A stretch of 19,903 bases of DNA from Candidatus Limivicinus faecipullorum (GTDB lineage: Bacteria; Bacillota; Clostridia; Oscillospirales; Oscillospiraceae), in the NCBI GenBank assembly GCA_018711755.1, contig DVHY01000016.1, forward strand, positions 1-19,903, in the 5' to 3' direction. The position numbers and the translations under genes are program-made. Below the pieces are notes generated by a model, which was given only the letters and a program-made list of their open reading frames with translations, was not told where the DNA came from and made no database searches. Below are positions 1 through 7,238 of this stretch, in pieces (within the stretch, counting starts at the first letter, position 1; each line of letters begins with the position of its first letter).

Positions 1-51
1 GACTGCTACATGACCTATAAAGGGGTTCTGGCAGCTTATTCTGACAAATAA
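1..51 (+). CDS. C-terminal end of an unidentified protein (partial)
   Basis: The first 16 codons are open in frame 1 and end at TAA (49-51). The residues read DCYMTYKGVLAAYSDK. The other two forward frames hit stops by base 18. A strong terminator starts 17 bases later, which fits the end of a transcription unit. The fragment is too short to assign to any family. In Bacillus the gene before tepA encodes RNase J2, but nothing in these residues supports that here. Confidence 0.5.
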   Translation, partial: DCYMTYKGVLAAYSDK

Positions 52-68
52 AAGGTCCTGAGACAGAA

Positions 69-101
69 GGGCGGGAGAGTTTTTCTCCCGCCCTCTTCTT
101 T
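69..101 (+). terminator. Rho-independent terminator after the left-edge gene
   Basis: A 10-bp perfect stem (69-78 pairing with 84-93, GGGCGGGAGA against TCTCCCGCCC) closes a 5-base loop of GTTTT. A pyrimidine, T-rich tail (TCTTCTTT) follows. It separates the upstream unit from tepA. Confidence 0.85.
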
Positions 102-171
102 GCTCAGCCCGGCGGGAAGTTTTCTGATTTATTCCGCCGTCTTTCGGGCAAAATATCCGGGAGGTGAAGCT

Positions 172-813
172 ATGGAAGAGATGAAAGAAATAAAGGAACT
201 GGGCTCCAGCTCCAGCGGCAGCATACACTGCCTGACCATAGTCGGACAGATAGAAGGACATCAGGTACTGCCCGAAGACGCAAAGACAACAAAATACGAA
301 CACGTACTGCCCCTGATAGCGGCTATCGAGGAGTCCCCGGAAATCGGGGGACTGCTGGTGCTGCTAAATACCATGGGAGGGGATGTGGAGGCCGGCCTGG
401 CCATAGCGGAGCTGATAGCGGGGATGAAGAAGCCCGCCGTTTCTCTGGTGTTGGGAGGGGGCCACTCCATAGGCGTGCCTCTGGCAGTTGCGGCAAAGCG
501 CAGCATGATAGCCCCCTCGGCGGCCATGACCATCCATCCGGTGAGGATAAACGGCGTGGTCATTGGCGTGCCCCAGACCTATAACTATTTCTCCCGCATC
601 CAGGAACGGATAGTCTCCTTCGTGACGGAGCACTCCCATATCAGCCGGGAGGACTATGTAAAATACATGAGCAAGACCGACGAGCTGGCAAACGATGTGG
701 GCAGCGTGATATACGGCAGGGAGGCGGTGGACAGCGGCCTTATCGACCAGCTGGGTACCCTGTCCGACGCCCTGGCCTATCTGCACGAAGAAATAGAAAA
801 ACAGAAACAGTAG
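172..813 (+). CDS. tepA: ClpP-like serine protease, TepA family (translocation-enhancing protein)
   Basis: This is a 213-aa protein of the ClpP/crotonase fold, TepA branch. TepA proteins are found in Firmicutes and in Bacillus have been linked to processing or clearing of signal peptides during secretion; the exact substrate here is unknown. Visible motifs are LNTMGGD (65-71), which forms the oxyanion side; GGGHSIG (95-101) with the nucleophile Ser99; TIHPVR (120-125) with His122; and ELANDVG (171-177), where Asp175 is my candidate for the acid. There is no N-terminal signal peptide, so it should be cytoplasmic. The ATG at 172 is chosen because GGGAGGTGAA (159-168) precedes it. The frame stays open to a TTG at 100, but that extension starts inside the terminator tail. 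In Bacillus, tepA also sits just before ftsK/spoIIIE; here uppP lies between them. Terminators on both sides suggest it is transcribed alone. Confidence 0.9.
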   Translation: MEEMKEIKELGSSSSGSIHCLTIVGQIEGHQVLPEDAKTTKYEHVLPLIAAIEESPEIGGLLVLLNTMGGDVEAGLAIAELIAGMKKPAVSLVLGGGHSIGVPLAVAAKRSMIAPSAAMTIHPVRINGVVIGVPQTYNYFSRIQERIVSFVTEHSHISREDYVKYMSKTDELANDVGSVIYGREAVDSGLIDQLGTLSDALAYLHEEIEKQKQ

Positions 814-816
814 ATC

Positions 817-845
817 AGCGGGAGCCCCAGGGCTCCCGCTTTTTG
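817..845 (+). terminator. Rho-independent terminator of tepA
   Basis: A 10-bp stem (817-826 with 831-840, AGCGGGAGCC against GGCTCCCGCT) has a 4-base CCAG loop. TTTTTG follows directly. It starts 4 bases after the tepA stop codon. Confidence 0.92.
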
Positions 846-898
846 TATCCGCTCCGGGACCTCAGGGCAGATATGGGGGACTGTCAGTTCTCAAAGTC

Positions 899-927
899 TT
901 GTTTTTCACATAAGGATGTGATAAAAT
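899..927 (+). promoter_or_regulatory. SigA-type extended -10 promoter of the uppP-ftsK-mrnC-rqcH operon
   Basis: The -35 box TTGTTT (899-904) is followed by a 17-base spacer and the -10 box TAAAAT (922-927). A TG at 919-920 makes it an extended -10. The rest of the gap from 846 to 898 after the tepA terminator shows nothing I can name. The core ATGTGATAAAATA (916-928) recurs exactly in the promoter of the PAP2 gene on the other strand. Confidence 0.75.
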
Positions 928-953
928 ATAATTTATGATTATCGTGGGGGTAC

Positions 954-1787
954 ATGGCGATGAGCATTTGGGAAGCAGTTTTACTGGGTCTTGTCCAGGG
1001 TATAGCGGAGTTCCTGCCTATATCAAGTTCCGGGCATCTCTCTATAGTAAACAACCTTTTCAAAATATCCGAAGAGGGGCACATGTTCTTTGATGTGCTG
1101 CTGCACCTGGGTACGCTGGCCTCCATACTTATCGTTTACTGGCAGGATATCAAGGAGATGTTCTATGAGGTCATTTCTTTTGTGAACCTGGGACCCCTGG
1201 CAGGGCAGCCCAGGGAGCACTATCCCCAGGCCCGTACCTTCATAATGATAGTGATGGCTACTCTGCCCCTGTTCCTTATACTGCCCATAAACGACATGAT
1301 AGAGACTCTATACTATAACAATGTCTTTATCGGCGTAGCCATCATCCTCACCGGCTGTATGCTCTATGTCTCCGACAGGATGAAGGCGGGGAAGAAGACG
1401 GAGCGCAGCATGACCATCCTGGATGCGATAATAATCGGCCTTTGCCAGTGTGTGGCCACCATTCCGGGATTGTCCCGTTCCGGCACCACCATCACCGCCG
1501 GTATAGCCACAGGGCTGCGCCGGGACTTTGCGGTGAAGTTCTCTTTCCTGATGTCCATACCCGCCGTATTGGGGGCCAATATACTCAGTCTGGTGGATGC
1601 TTTCAGAGAGGGGATAAACTGGACCAGCGTCCCCGCCTACCTTGTGGGCATGGTGGTGGCTATGCTCTCGGGTATTGCCGCTATCAATCTGCTGAGATAT
1701 ATCAGCAACAAAGGCAAGTTCGGCGGCTTTGCCTATTATTGCTGGGTGATGGGCGTGCTGTCGATCATCCTGTACATGATATTCTGA
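954..1787 (+). CDS. uppP: Undecaprenyl-diphosphatase UppP (BacA family)
   Basis: This 277-aa integral membrane enzyme removes a phosphate from undecaprenyl diphosphate, regenerating the lipid carrier for peptidoglycan and other wall polymers. It also confers bacitracin tolerance. The first BacA signature, QGIAEFLPISSSGHL (15-29), holds Glu19, Ser25 and His28. The second, PGLSRSGTT (171-179), holds Ser174 and Arg175. Both match the family, and the length is normal. Multiple hydrophobic segments are spread through the chain. The first ATG (954) has GTGGGGG (944-950) only 3 bases upstream. The ATG two codons on (960) would have better spacing, so the true protein may be 275 aa. It is first in a likely operon; ftsK starts 39 bases after its stop. 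About half of its isoleucines use ATA, which is unusual in GC-rich DNA. Confidence 0.95.
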   Translation: MAMSIWEAVLLGLVQGIAEFLPISSSGHLSIVNNLFKISEEGHMFFDVLLHLGTLASILIVYWQDIKEMFYEVISFVNLGPLAGQPREHYPQARTFIMIVMATLPLFLILPINDMIETLYYNNVFIGVAIILTGCMLYVSDRMKAGKKTERSMTILDAIIIGLCQCVATIPGLSRSGTTITAGIATGLRRDFAVKFSFLMSIPAVLGANILSLVDAFREGINWTSVPAYLVGMVVAMLSGIAAINLLRYISNKGKFGGFAYYCWVMGVLSIILYMIF

Positions 1788-1826
1788 TTTTACTATATGA
1801 CCTTCGTCTAAGAGAGGACGGCTTTA

Positions 1827-4532
1827 ATGGCACAGACTAAGAAAAAATCCACAACAAGCAAAAAAAGCGGCGGCAAAAGCAGCTCCTCCGCCAAGAAAAG
1901 CGGTAAGCAGACTGCAAGCCAGCCGCCTCAGGAGCCGGTAGTCCCGATCCGTCGGGAAGTGGGAGCGGTGATATTCCTCTTCCTGGCGGTATTTGTGGCT
2001 ATAAGCTATTTCCGCTCCGAAGGCTCTTTCATAATGTTTTTTGCCAATCTGCTGAAGGGCCTGGTGGGCTGGGGATATTGGCTCAGCGCGGCCTCGTTTC
2101 TGCTGACGGCCTTTATCCTGGGCTTCCACAAAGGGCGCCCCGTGATGCTGCGCAGTATATGCGCGCTGCTCCTGCCGGTGTTGATGGCGGCTATAGTCAG
2201 CCTTATCATTTATGAGCCGCCCTTCCAGGCGGACTTTGACCTGAAGCTGGCAGCCGGACAGCTTTTTGAGTCCGGGCAGTATCTTGAGTCTGCCGGCGCT
2301 CTGGGGGGTCTGCTTGCCATGGGCCTGGAGATGGCCTTCAGCATATACGGGGCGATACCCGTGCTGGCGGTGCTGTTTATCGCCTGCACCATATGCGCAT
2401 TCAGCAGCAGCAGCTTTAAGAAGGCGGCCCGGCAGATAAAAATCAGGGCCACTGCCCCTTACGACCCCTCCATGTACGAGGACGCTCTGACCCCGGTGGG
2501 CTCGGTTACAGGAAAGGTACCTGTGGACGAGGCCAGGAAGATCGAGCGTATCGCCCGCAGTTCGGTGATGGATATCCCGCTTGAGGACGAGGAGGAATTC
2601 GGCTTTGCCAGGAGCGAAGCGGTAAACCCCTTTGCCGGAGAGTCGAAGTCCCCCGTGAAAGCGGGCAAGGTAAAACCGGAGAAAAAGCTCAGGGAAAAGC
2701 ATACCGAACCGCCTAAGGAGGAGCGGAAAAAAGAGCCCGTAAAAAAGACCGCAATTATAAAAGAACCCAGCCTAGGGCCTACCGACGACGTCATGCCCCT
2801 GACCCCGGAGGAGGCGGCCAGTATAGCCGGTGTGGTGCTGGCTGTACAGCAGGAGGAGCGGGAGAACCTGAAGCCCATTTCCGTGAGCGGAGAGATCTCC
2901 GACCCGCCCAAGAGCAAGAAAGCCGTTAAAGCCCAGGTGGAGGCGGAAGCCCAGGCGGTGGCACAGGCCATATCCGCCGCCGGAGACAGCGGCGACTATG
3001 AGTTCCCGCCCGTGTCCCTGCTCCGCAGCGGCGGCGCTGCCGCCATTGACGCCAGAGATGAGATAGCCGTGAACCGCAACCGCCTGGAGGGGGCTATCAG
3101 GAGCTTCGGAATCAACGCCTCTATAGTGGGCGTCACCCGGGGACCTACGGTCACCCGCTATGATATTGAGCTGGAGCAAGGTGTGAAGCTGGCCAGAGTA
3201 ACCAATCTGGCGGGAGACCTGGCCCTGGCCTTGGGCGTCATCAACGTGCGTATCGCCCCCATTCCCGAAAAGATATCCACGGTGGGCATCGAGGTGCCGA
3301 ATAAGATAGTCAGCACCGTGTACCTGCGGGATATCATAGAATCCCCTCAGTTCGTCAACGCCAAGTCCAAGCTGAGCTTTGCCCTGGGCAAGGATATCGG
3401 CGGCGAGTGCGTGGTGGGGAACATTGCAAAGCTGCCCCATATGCTCATTGCCGGCACCACCGGCTCCGGCAAGTCCGTTTGCATGAACTCCCTCATCCTC
3501 AGCCTGCTGTATAAGGCCCGCCCCGATGAGGTGCGCCTTATAATGATAGACCCCAAGATGGTGGAGCTGGGCATATATAACGGCATACCCCATCTGTATG
3601 TCCCCGTGGTCACCGACCCCAAGAAAGCCGCAGGCGCTCTCCAGTGGTCCGTGGTGGAGATGCTCAAACGCTACCGCCTCTTCTCCGAGGTAGGGGTTAG
3701 GGACCTGGCCAGCTACAATAAGCACTGCCTGGACACCGGGGACCAGACCCTGCCCCAGGTGGTCATTGTCATTGACGAGCTGGCAGACCTGATGCTGGTG
3801 GCCTCCAAGGAAGTGGAGGAGAGCATTTGCCGGGTGGCCCAGATGGGCCGCGCTGCCGGCATGCACCTGATAATCGCCACCCAGCGGCCCTCCGCCGACG
3901 TGATAACCGGACTTATGAAGGCCAACATCCCGTCCCGTATCGCCTTTGCCGTCTCCTCCGCCATGGAGAGCAGGATAATCCTGGACCAGGCGGGAGCGGA
4001 AAAACTGGTGGGCATGGGGGACATGCTCTTCTCTCCCGTGGGCTGCGGCAAGCCCACCCGTATCCAGGGGGCTTTCGTCTCCGACGAGGAGAGGGAAGAT
4101 GTGATCCAGTTCATAAAGGAGGGGGCCGGCGTAACCAACCAGAACTCCGAAATAGAGGAGTTTATGAACAAGGCCGCCCAGGACAAGAATTCCCACGACA
4201 GCGACCGGGACGCCCATGAGGACAGCATTGCCGGAAGCTATGACGAGATGCTGCCCCAGGCTGTGGAAGTTGTGCTGGAGACCGGCTCCTGCTCCGTGTC
4301 AATGCTCCAGCGCCGGGTGAAGCTGGGCTATTCCAGGGCCGCCCGTATCGTGGACCAGATGGAGGAGCTGGGCATCGTTGGCCCCTATGAGGGGGCGAAG
4401 CCCCGGCAGGTAACCATAGACCGGGAGGGCTGGACCAATGTGCAGCACAACCTGGGCCTGATATCCGGCGAGGAGCCTCTGCTGCCCATAGGCGGCGCCT
4501 CTAATGAGGACGGAGCGGAAGAAGACATTTAA
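1827..4532 (+). CDS. ftsK: DNA translocase FtsK/SpoIIIE
   Basis: This 901-aa hexameric DNA pump moves chromosomal DNA through the closing division septum or spore septum. Order of parts: a Lys/Ser-rich cytoplasmic tail (1-42); a membrane domain with about four hydrophobic segments (about 46-63, 84-100, 110-128, 160-192); an acidic and Lys/Pro/Glu-rich linker (about 215-390); then the motor. Walker A is GTTGSGKS (543-550) and Walker B is VVIVIDE (645-651). ATQRPSADVITG (684-695) is a typical FtsK motif. The C-terminal winged-helix gamma domain (about 805-865, with YSRAARIVDQMEELGIVG at 835-852) reads DNA polarity signals. The start has AGAGAGGA (1811-1818) 8 bases upstream. Length and domains are complete. 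SpoIIIE and FtsK cannot be told apart from sequence alone. Confidence 0.96.
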   Translation: MAQTKKKSTTSKKSGGKSSSSAKKSGKQTASQPPQEPVVPIRREVGAVIFLFLAVFVAISYFRSEGSFIMFFANLLKGLVGWGYWLSAASFLLTAFILGFHKGRPVMLRSICALLLPVLMAAIVSLIIYEPPFQADFDLKLAAGQLFESGQYLESAGALGGLLAMGLEMAFSIYGAIPVLAVLFIACTICAFSSSSFKKAARQIKIRATAPYDPSMYEDALTPVGSVTGKVPVDEARKIERIARSSVMDIPLEDEEEFGFARSEAVNPFAGESKSPVKAGKVKPEKKLREKHTEPPKEERKKEPVKKTAIIKEPSLGPTDDVMPLTPEEAASIAGVVLAVQQEERENLKPISVSGEISDPPKSKKAVKAQVEAEAQAVAQAISAAGDSGDYEFPPVSLLRSGGAAAIDARDEIAVNRNRLEGAIRSFGINASIVGVTRGPTVTRYDIELEQGVKLARVTNLAGDLALALGVINVRIAPIPEKISTVGIEVPNKIVSTVYLRDIIESPQFVNAKSKLSFALGKDIGGECVVGNIAKLPHMLIAGTTGSGKSVCMNSLILSLLYKARPDEVRLIMIDPKMVELGIYNGIPHLYVPVVTDPKKAAGALQWSVVEMLKRYRLFSEVGVRDLASYNKHCLDTGDQTLPQVVIVIDELADLMLVASKEVEESICRVAQMGRAAGMHLIIATQRPSADVITGLMKANIPSRIAFAVSSAMESRIILDQAGAEKLVGMGDMLFSPVGCGKPTRIQGAFVSDEEREDVIQFIKEGAGVTNQNSEIEEFMNKAAQDKNSHDSDRDAHEDSIAGSYDEMLPQAVEVVLETGSCSVSMLQRRVKLGYSRAARIVDQMEELGIVGPYEGAKPRQVTIDREGWTNVQHNLGLISGEEPLLPIGGASNEDGAEEDI

Positions 4533-4557
4533 GCAAAAGAAGATATTTAAAAGGGGA

Positions 4558-4585
4558 GCGGCAGGGAGTGAATACCCCCTGCCGC
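4558..4585 (+). promoter_or_regulatory. Hairpin between ftsK and mrnC
   Basis: A 9-bp stem (4558-4566 with 4577-4585, GCGGCAGGG against CCCTGCCGC) has a 10-base loop. It lies just upstream of the mrnC ribosome binding site (AGGTGAGG, 4589-4596). No T-run follows, so it is not a standard terminator on this strand. It may protect or help process the mRNA, or lower expression of the downstream genes. Confidence 0.45.
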
Positions 4586-4598
4586 CTTAGGTGAGGAT

Positions 4599-5012
4599 AT
4601 GTACGGATTTTTCCCGGAAATGGATGTCAGGGATGTGAACAAGATAAGCATCCTGGGCCTGGCCCATGTGGGAGACGGGGTGTACGAGCTTCTGGTGCGC
4701 AGCATGCTCTGCCAGAGCGGACATACAGCCCTGCTGGACCTGCACAAGAGCACCGTTAATATGGTGAAAGCTGCCGCCCAGGCTGCTGCTGCGGAAAAGC
4801 TGCTGGAGGTACTGGACGGGGACGAGCTGGCCATATACAAGCGCGGCCGCAACGCCCATGTTCACTCGGTGCCCAAAAACGCCGACATCGGCCAGTACCA
4901 CGCAGCCACCGGGCTGGAAGCCCTTTTCGGCTGGCTCTATCTTCAGGGAAAACTGGAGAGAATAAACCGGCTTTTTGCCGTTGTGATGGAGAATTCAGAC
5001 CATGCCACTTGA
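4599..5012 (+). CDS. mrnC: Mini-ribonuclease III (23S rRNA maturation)
   Basis: This 137-aa nuclease has a single RNase III catalytic domain and no double-stranded-RNA binding domain. In Bacillus, Mini-III trims both ends of 23S rRNA in assembled 50S precursors. Visible motifs are GLAHVGDGVYELLVR (20-34), with the catalytic Asp26 and nearby Glu30; YKRGRNAHVHSVPKNAD (80-96), a hallmark of the family; and TGLEALFGWLYLQG (104-117), with Glu107 as the second metal ligand. The size is normal. AGGTGAGG lies very close (2 bases) to the ATG. In many Firmicutes mrnC follows cysS; here it lies 66 bases after ftsK and its last 11 bases overlap rqcH, so the two are probably co-translated. Confidence 0.93.
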   Translation: MYGFFPEMDVRDVNKISILGLAHVGDGVYELLVRSMLCQSGHTALLDLHKSTVNMVKAAAQAAAAEKLLEVLDGDELAIYKRGRNAHVHSVPKNADIGQYHAATGLEALFGWLYLQGKLERINRLFAVVMENSDHAT

Positions 5013-6723
5013 CGCCATATATCTTTCGGCCCTTACCGGGGAGCTGAGAGAGAAGATCGAGGGGGGCAGGATCGACAGGGTGCAGCAGCCTGAGAGGGAT
5101 ATGCTGCTTATATCCCTGCGCTCAAAGGGAGAAAACCTCAAGCTGCTGCTGTCCGCCGGTACCGGCCGGGCCAGAGTGCAGCTTACGGAGAGCAATTTTG
5201 AGAATCCTGCGGAGCCGCCCATGTTCTGCATGCTGCTGAGAAAGCACCTGGTGGGAGCCAGGATAGTGTCCCTCCGCCAGCCGGACTGGGAGCGCATGCT
5301 GATAATAGAGCTGGAGGGCCATGACGAGATGGGCTTTGCTAGCCACAAGCTCCTTATTGCGGAGCTTATCGGCCGAAGCTCCAACATCATCCTGGTTGAC
5401 GGGGACGGGCGCATAATCGACTGTATGCGCCGCATGGACTTTGCCGGGGATGCTCTGCGCCGGATGCTGCCGGGAATGATATACCGTCTGCCCCCTAAGC
5501 AGGACAAGCCCGCCCTTATGGACACGGAGGAAGAGCAGCGGAGGGAAATGATCGCCCGGGCTGATCTCAGCCAGGGCCTGGACAAATGGCTGCTGAACAG
5601 CTTCTCCGGCCTGTCGCCTCTGGTCTGCCGGGAGCTGGCTTTCCGCTGCTCCAACAGCCCGGAGACTTTGCCGGAGCTGCTGGGGGCTTTTGTGGACAGC
5701 GTAAAGGCCGGGGACCTGCACCCCTACATCCTATGGGAGGGGGACAAGCCGGCGGATTTTTCCTTCATGAAGATTGGCCAGTACGGCGAGGCCATGAGCT
5801 GCCGGGAAGAGGAGAGCTTTTCAAAGCTGCTGGACAGTTTCTATTCCCGCCGGGATAGGCTGGAGCAGCAGCGCCGCCGCAGCCACCAGCTGTATAAGTC
5901 CCTTAAAACGGTGAGGGACCGGCTGCAGCGGAAGCTGGCGGGGCAGAGGGAGGAACTGCGCCGGACGGAGGACCGGGACCAGGTGCGCAAGATGGCGGAG
6001 CTGGTCACCGCCAACATCTACAGGATAAAGAGAGGGGACAGGGTCCTGAGGTGCCAGGACTACTATGACCCGGACTGCGGGGAGATAGAGATAGCTCTGG
6101 ACCCCTTGAAGACGCCGCAGCAGAACTCCGCCGCCATGTTCAAGGAATACAATAAGCTGAAGGCGGCCAGGAGCCATCTCACCCAGCTCATTGCCCAGGG
6201 AGAGACCCAGCTGGACTACCTCAACAGCGTGCTGGAGATGCTGAGCCTGTCCGAGACGGAGAAAGACATTTCCGATATCCGCCGGGAGCTGGAGGAGACA
6301 GGCTATATCCGCCGTCCATCCGGGGCTAAGCAGAGCCGGGTAAAGGCCCAGGCGCCCCTGAGCTTTCGGACCGACGACGGCTTTGAGGTGCTGGCAGGCC
6401 GCAGCAACATCCAGAACGACCAGCTGAGCACAAAGCTGGGCCGCCGCAGCGACTACTGGTTCCATACCCAGAAGCTCCACGGCAGCCATGTGCTCCTCCG
6501 CTGCGAGGACCGGGAACCGACGCCCCTGGCCATATCCCAGGCCGCCGCTATAGCCGCCTATTACTCCCAGGGCCGGGAGGGCGGAAAAATTGCGGTGGAT
6601 TACACAATGCTGCGCAATGTGCGCAAGCCCTCCGGGGCCCTCCCCGGCAAGGTGATATACACCGATTACAGTACGGTCATGACCCAGGCAGACGAGGAGC
6701 TGGTGAAGCGCCTGGCCAAATGA
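5002..6723 (+). CDS. rqcH: Rqc2 homolog RqcH (NFACT protein, ribosome quality control)
   Basis: This 573-aa protein belongs to the Rqc2/NFACT/FbpA family. In Bacillus, RqcH binds stalled 50S subunits carrying nascent chains and recruits tRNA-Ala to add C-terminal alanine tails that mark the chain for degradation. Older annotations call it a fibronectin-binding protein. Parts seen: NFACT-N domain (about 1-170), a middle helical region (about 180-265), a charged coiled coil (about 280-435, rich in Arg/Gln/Glu), and the NFACT-R domain (about 450-560, with RSDYWFHTQKLHGSHVLLR at 482-500 and LRNVRKPSGALPGKV at 537-551). The conserved Asp-Arg pair near 97-98 reads Glu97-Arg98 here (QPDWERML). The ATG at 5002 lies inside the end of mrnC, with GGAGA (4988-4992) 9 bases upstream. 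It is the last gene of the operon. Confidence 0.93.
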   Translation: MPLDAIYLSALTGELREKIEGGRIDRVQQPERDMLLISLRSKGENLKLLLSAGTGRARVQLTESNFENPAEPPMFCMLLRKHLVGARIVSLRQPDWERMLIIELEGHDEMGFASHKLLIAELIGRSSNIILVDGDGRIIDCMRRMDFAGDALRRMLPGMIYRLPPKQDKPALMDTEEEQRREMIARADLSQGLDKWLLNSFSGLSPLVCRELAFRCSNSPETLPELLGAFVDSVKAGDLHPYILWEGDKPADFSFMKIGQYGEAMSCREEESFSKLLDSFYSRRDRLEQQRRRSHQLYKSLKTVRDRLQRKLAGQREELRRTEDRDQVRKMAELVTANIYRIKRGDRVLRCQDYYDPDCGEIEIALDPLKTPQQNSAAMFKEYNKLKAARSHLTQLIAQGETQLDYLNSVLEMLSLSETEKDISDIRRELEETGYIRRPSGAKQSRVKAQAPLSFRTDDGFEVLAGRSNIQNDQLSTKLGRRSDYWFHTQKLHGSHVLLRCEDREPTPLAISQAAAIAAYYSQGREGGKIAVDYTMLRNVRKPSGALPGKVIYTDYSTVMTQADEELVKRLAK

Positions 6724-6775
6724 CTGTGGCTCCCGGGATAAACATTTCCCGGAAGAGCAGGAGAATAAAAGCATG

Positions 6776-6820
6776 ATAAAAGCCAAGCCCGGACTTCATT
6801 CGTCCGGGCTTGGCTTTTAT
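6776..6820. terminator. Bidirectional terminator between rqcH and the leftward PAP2 pair
   Basis: A perfect 19-bp stem (6776-6794 with 6802-6820) closes a 7-base loop. The outer stem is AAAAGCC against GGCTTTT, so each strand ends in a short T-run. It serves the rightward operon ending at 6723 and the leftward unit ending at 6843. A weaker 6-bp hairpin (6733-6738 with 6747-6752) precedes it. Confidence 0.92.
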
Positions 6821-6842
6821 GTAAGTACAGCGGATATTCAGC

Positions 6843-7238
6843 TCAGGAGAAATACCTCCGCTTGCCGTCGGCAGGGGGGACATAGCCGATGGCCACCTGG
6901 GGGTTTATCTCTTTTATCAGCTCCAGCAGCTTGTCCACATCCGCCTCATCATTGAAAATGAGGTTGGCAAACTCCTTGCCGCCATGGACAAGAATGAGCC
7001 GGTAGTAATAGTAGGCGGGGCTGTCGTCGGGCTGACACTCGCTGATGCGGCAAAAGGCCCGCTCAATATGGTCGTAGGGGACATAGTACTTCTTGCCCAG
7101 GTCCTGATAGTACAGGCACAGCTCACCCAGCCTCACCCGGCCTATGGCCTGAGCGGACTGATAGTCAGCTACGTGCTCAGGGTCGTCGATGTGCTTTTTG
7201 TCTACTCCTTTGAATCTGAGCTTACCGAATCCAAACAC
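6843..7238 (-). CDS. Conserved-looking protein of unknown function, possibly PH-like
   Basis: I do not recognise this 131-aa protein by name. It has no signal peptide or membrane segment. It is rich in Tyr and charged residues: GRVRLGELCLYYQDLGKKYY (33-52) followed by VPYDHIERAFCRISECQ (53-69), a YYYYRLILVHGGKEFANLIF stretch (76-95), then an acidic helix (96-110). The alternation of strands ending in one helix recalls small bacterial PH-like domains in which a Gly-Lys-Lys-Tyr-Tyr turn precedes 'Pro-Tyr-x-x-Ile'. This is a fold impression only. The start is GTG at 7238-7236, supported by AGAAGGA (7241-7247); no in-frame ATG exists downstream. It begins 37 bases inside the PAP2 gene, so translation is probably coupled to it. 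A role near the membrane with the PAP2 enzyme is a guess. Confidence 0.72.
   Translation of the reverse strand: MFGFGKLRFKGVDKKHIDDPEHVADYQSAQAIGRVRLGELCLYYQDLGKKYYVPYDHIERAFCRISECQPDDSPAYYYYRLILVHGGKEFANLIFNDEADVDKLLELIKEINPQVAIGYVPPADGKRRYFS

Noticed and set aside
100..171. A 24-residue N-terminal extension of tepA from TTG at 100.
   Set aside because: It begins in the tail of the upstream terminator and has no ribosome binding site, whereas the ATG at 172 follows a strong GGGAGGTGAA.
2772..4217. A long antisense open frame (481 codons) opposite ftsK; similar ones lie opposite uvrB (13201-14337) and polA (16684-17856).
   Set aside because: Their composition is rich in His/Gly/Leu with no motif, as expected from reading GC-biased genes backwards, and no ribosome binding site or promoter was seen.
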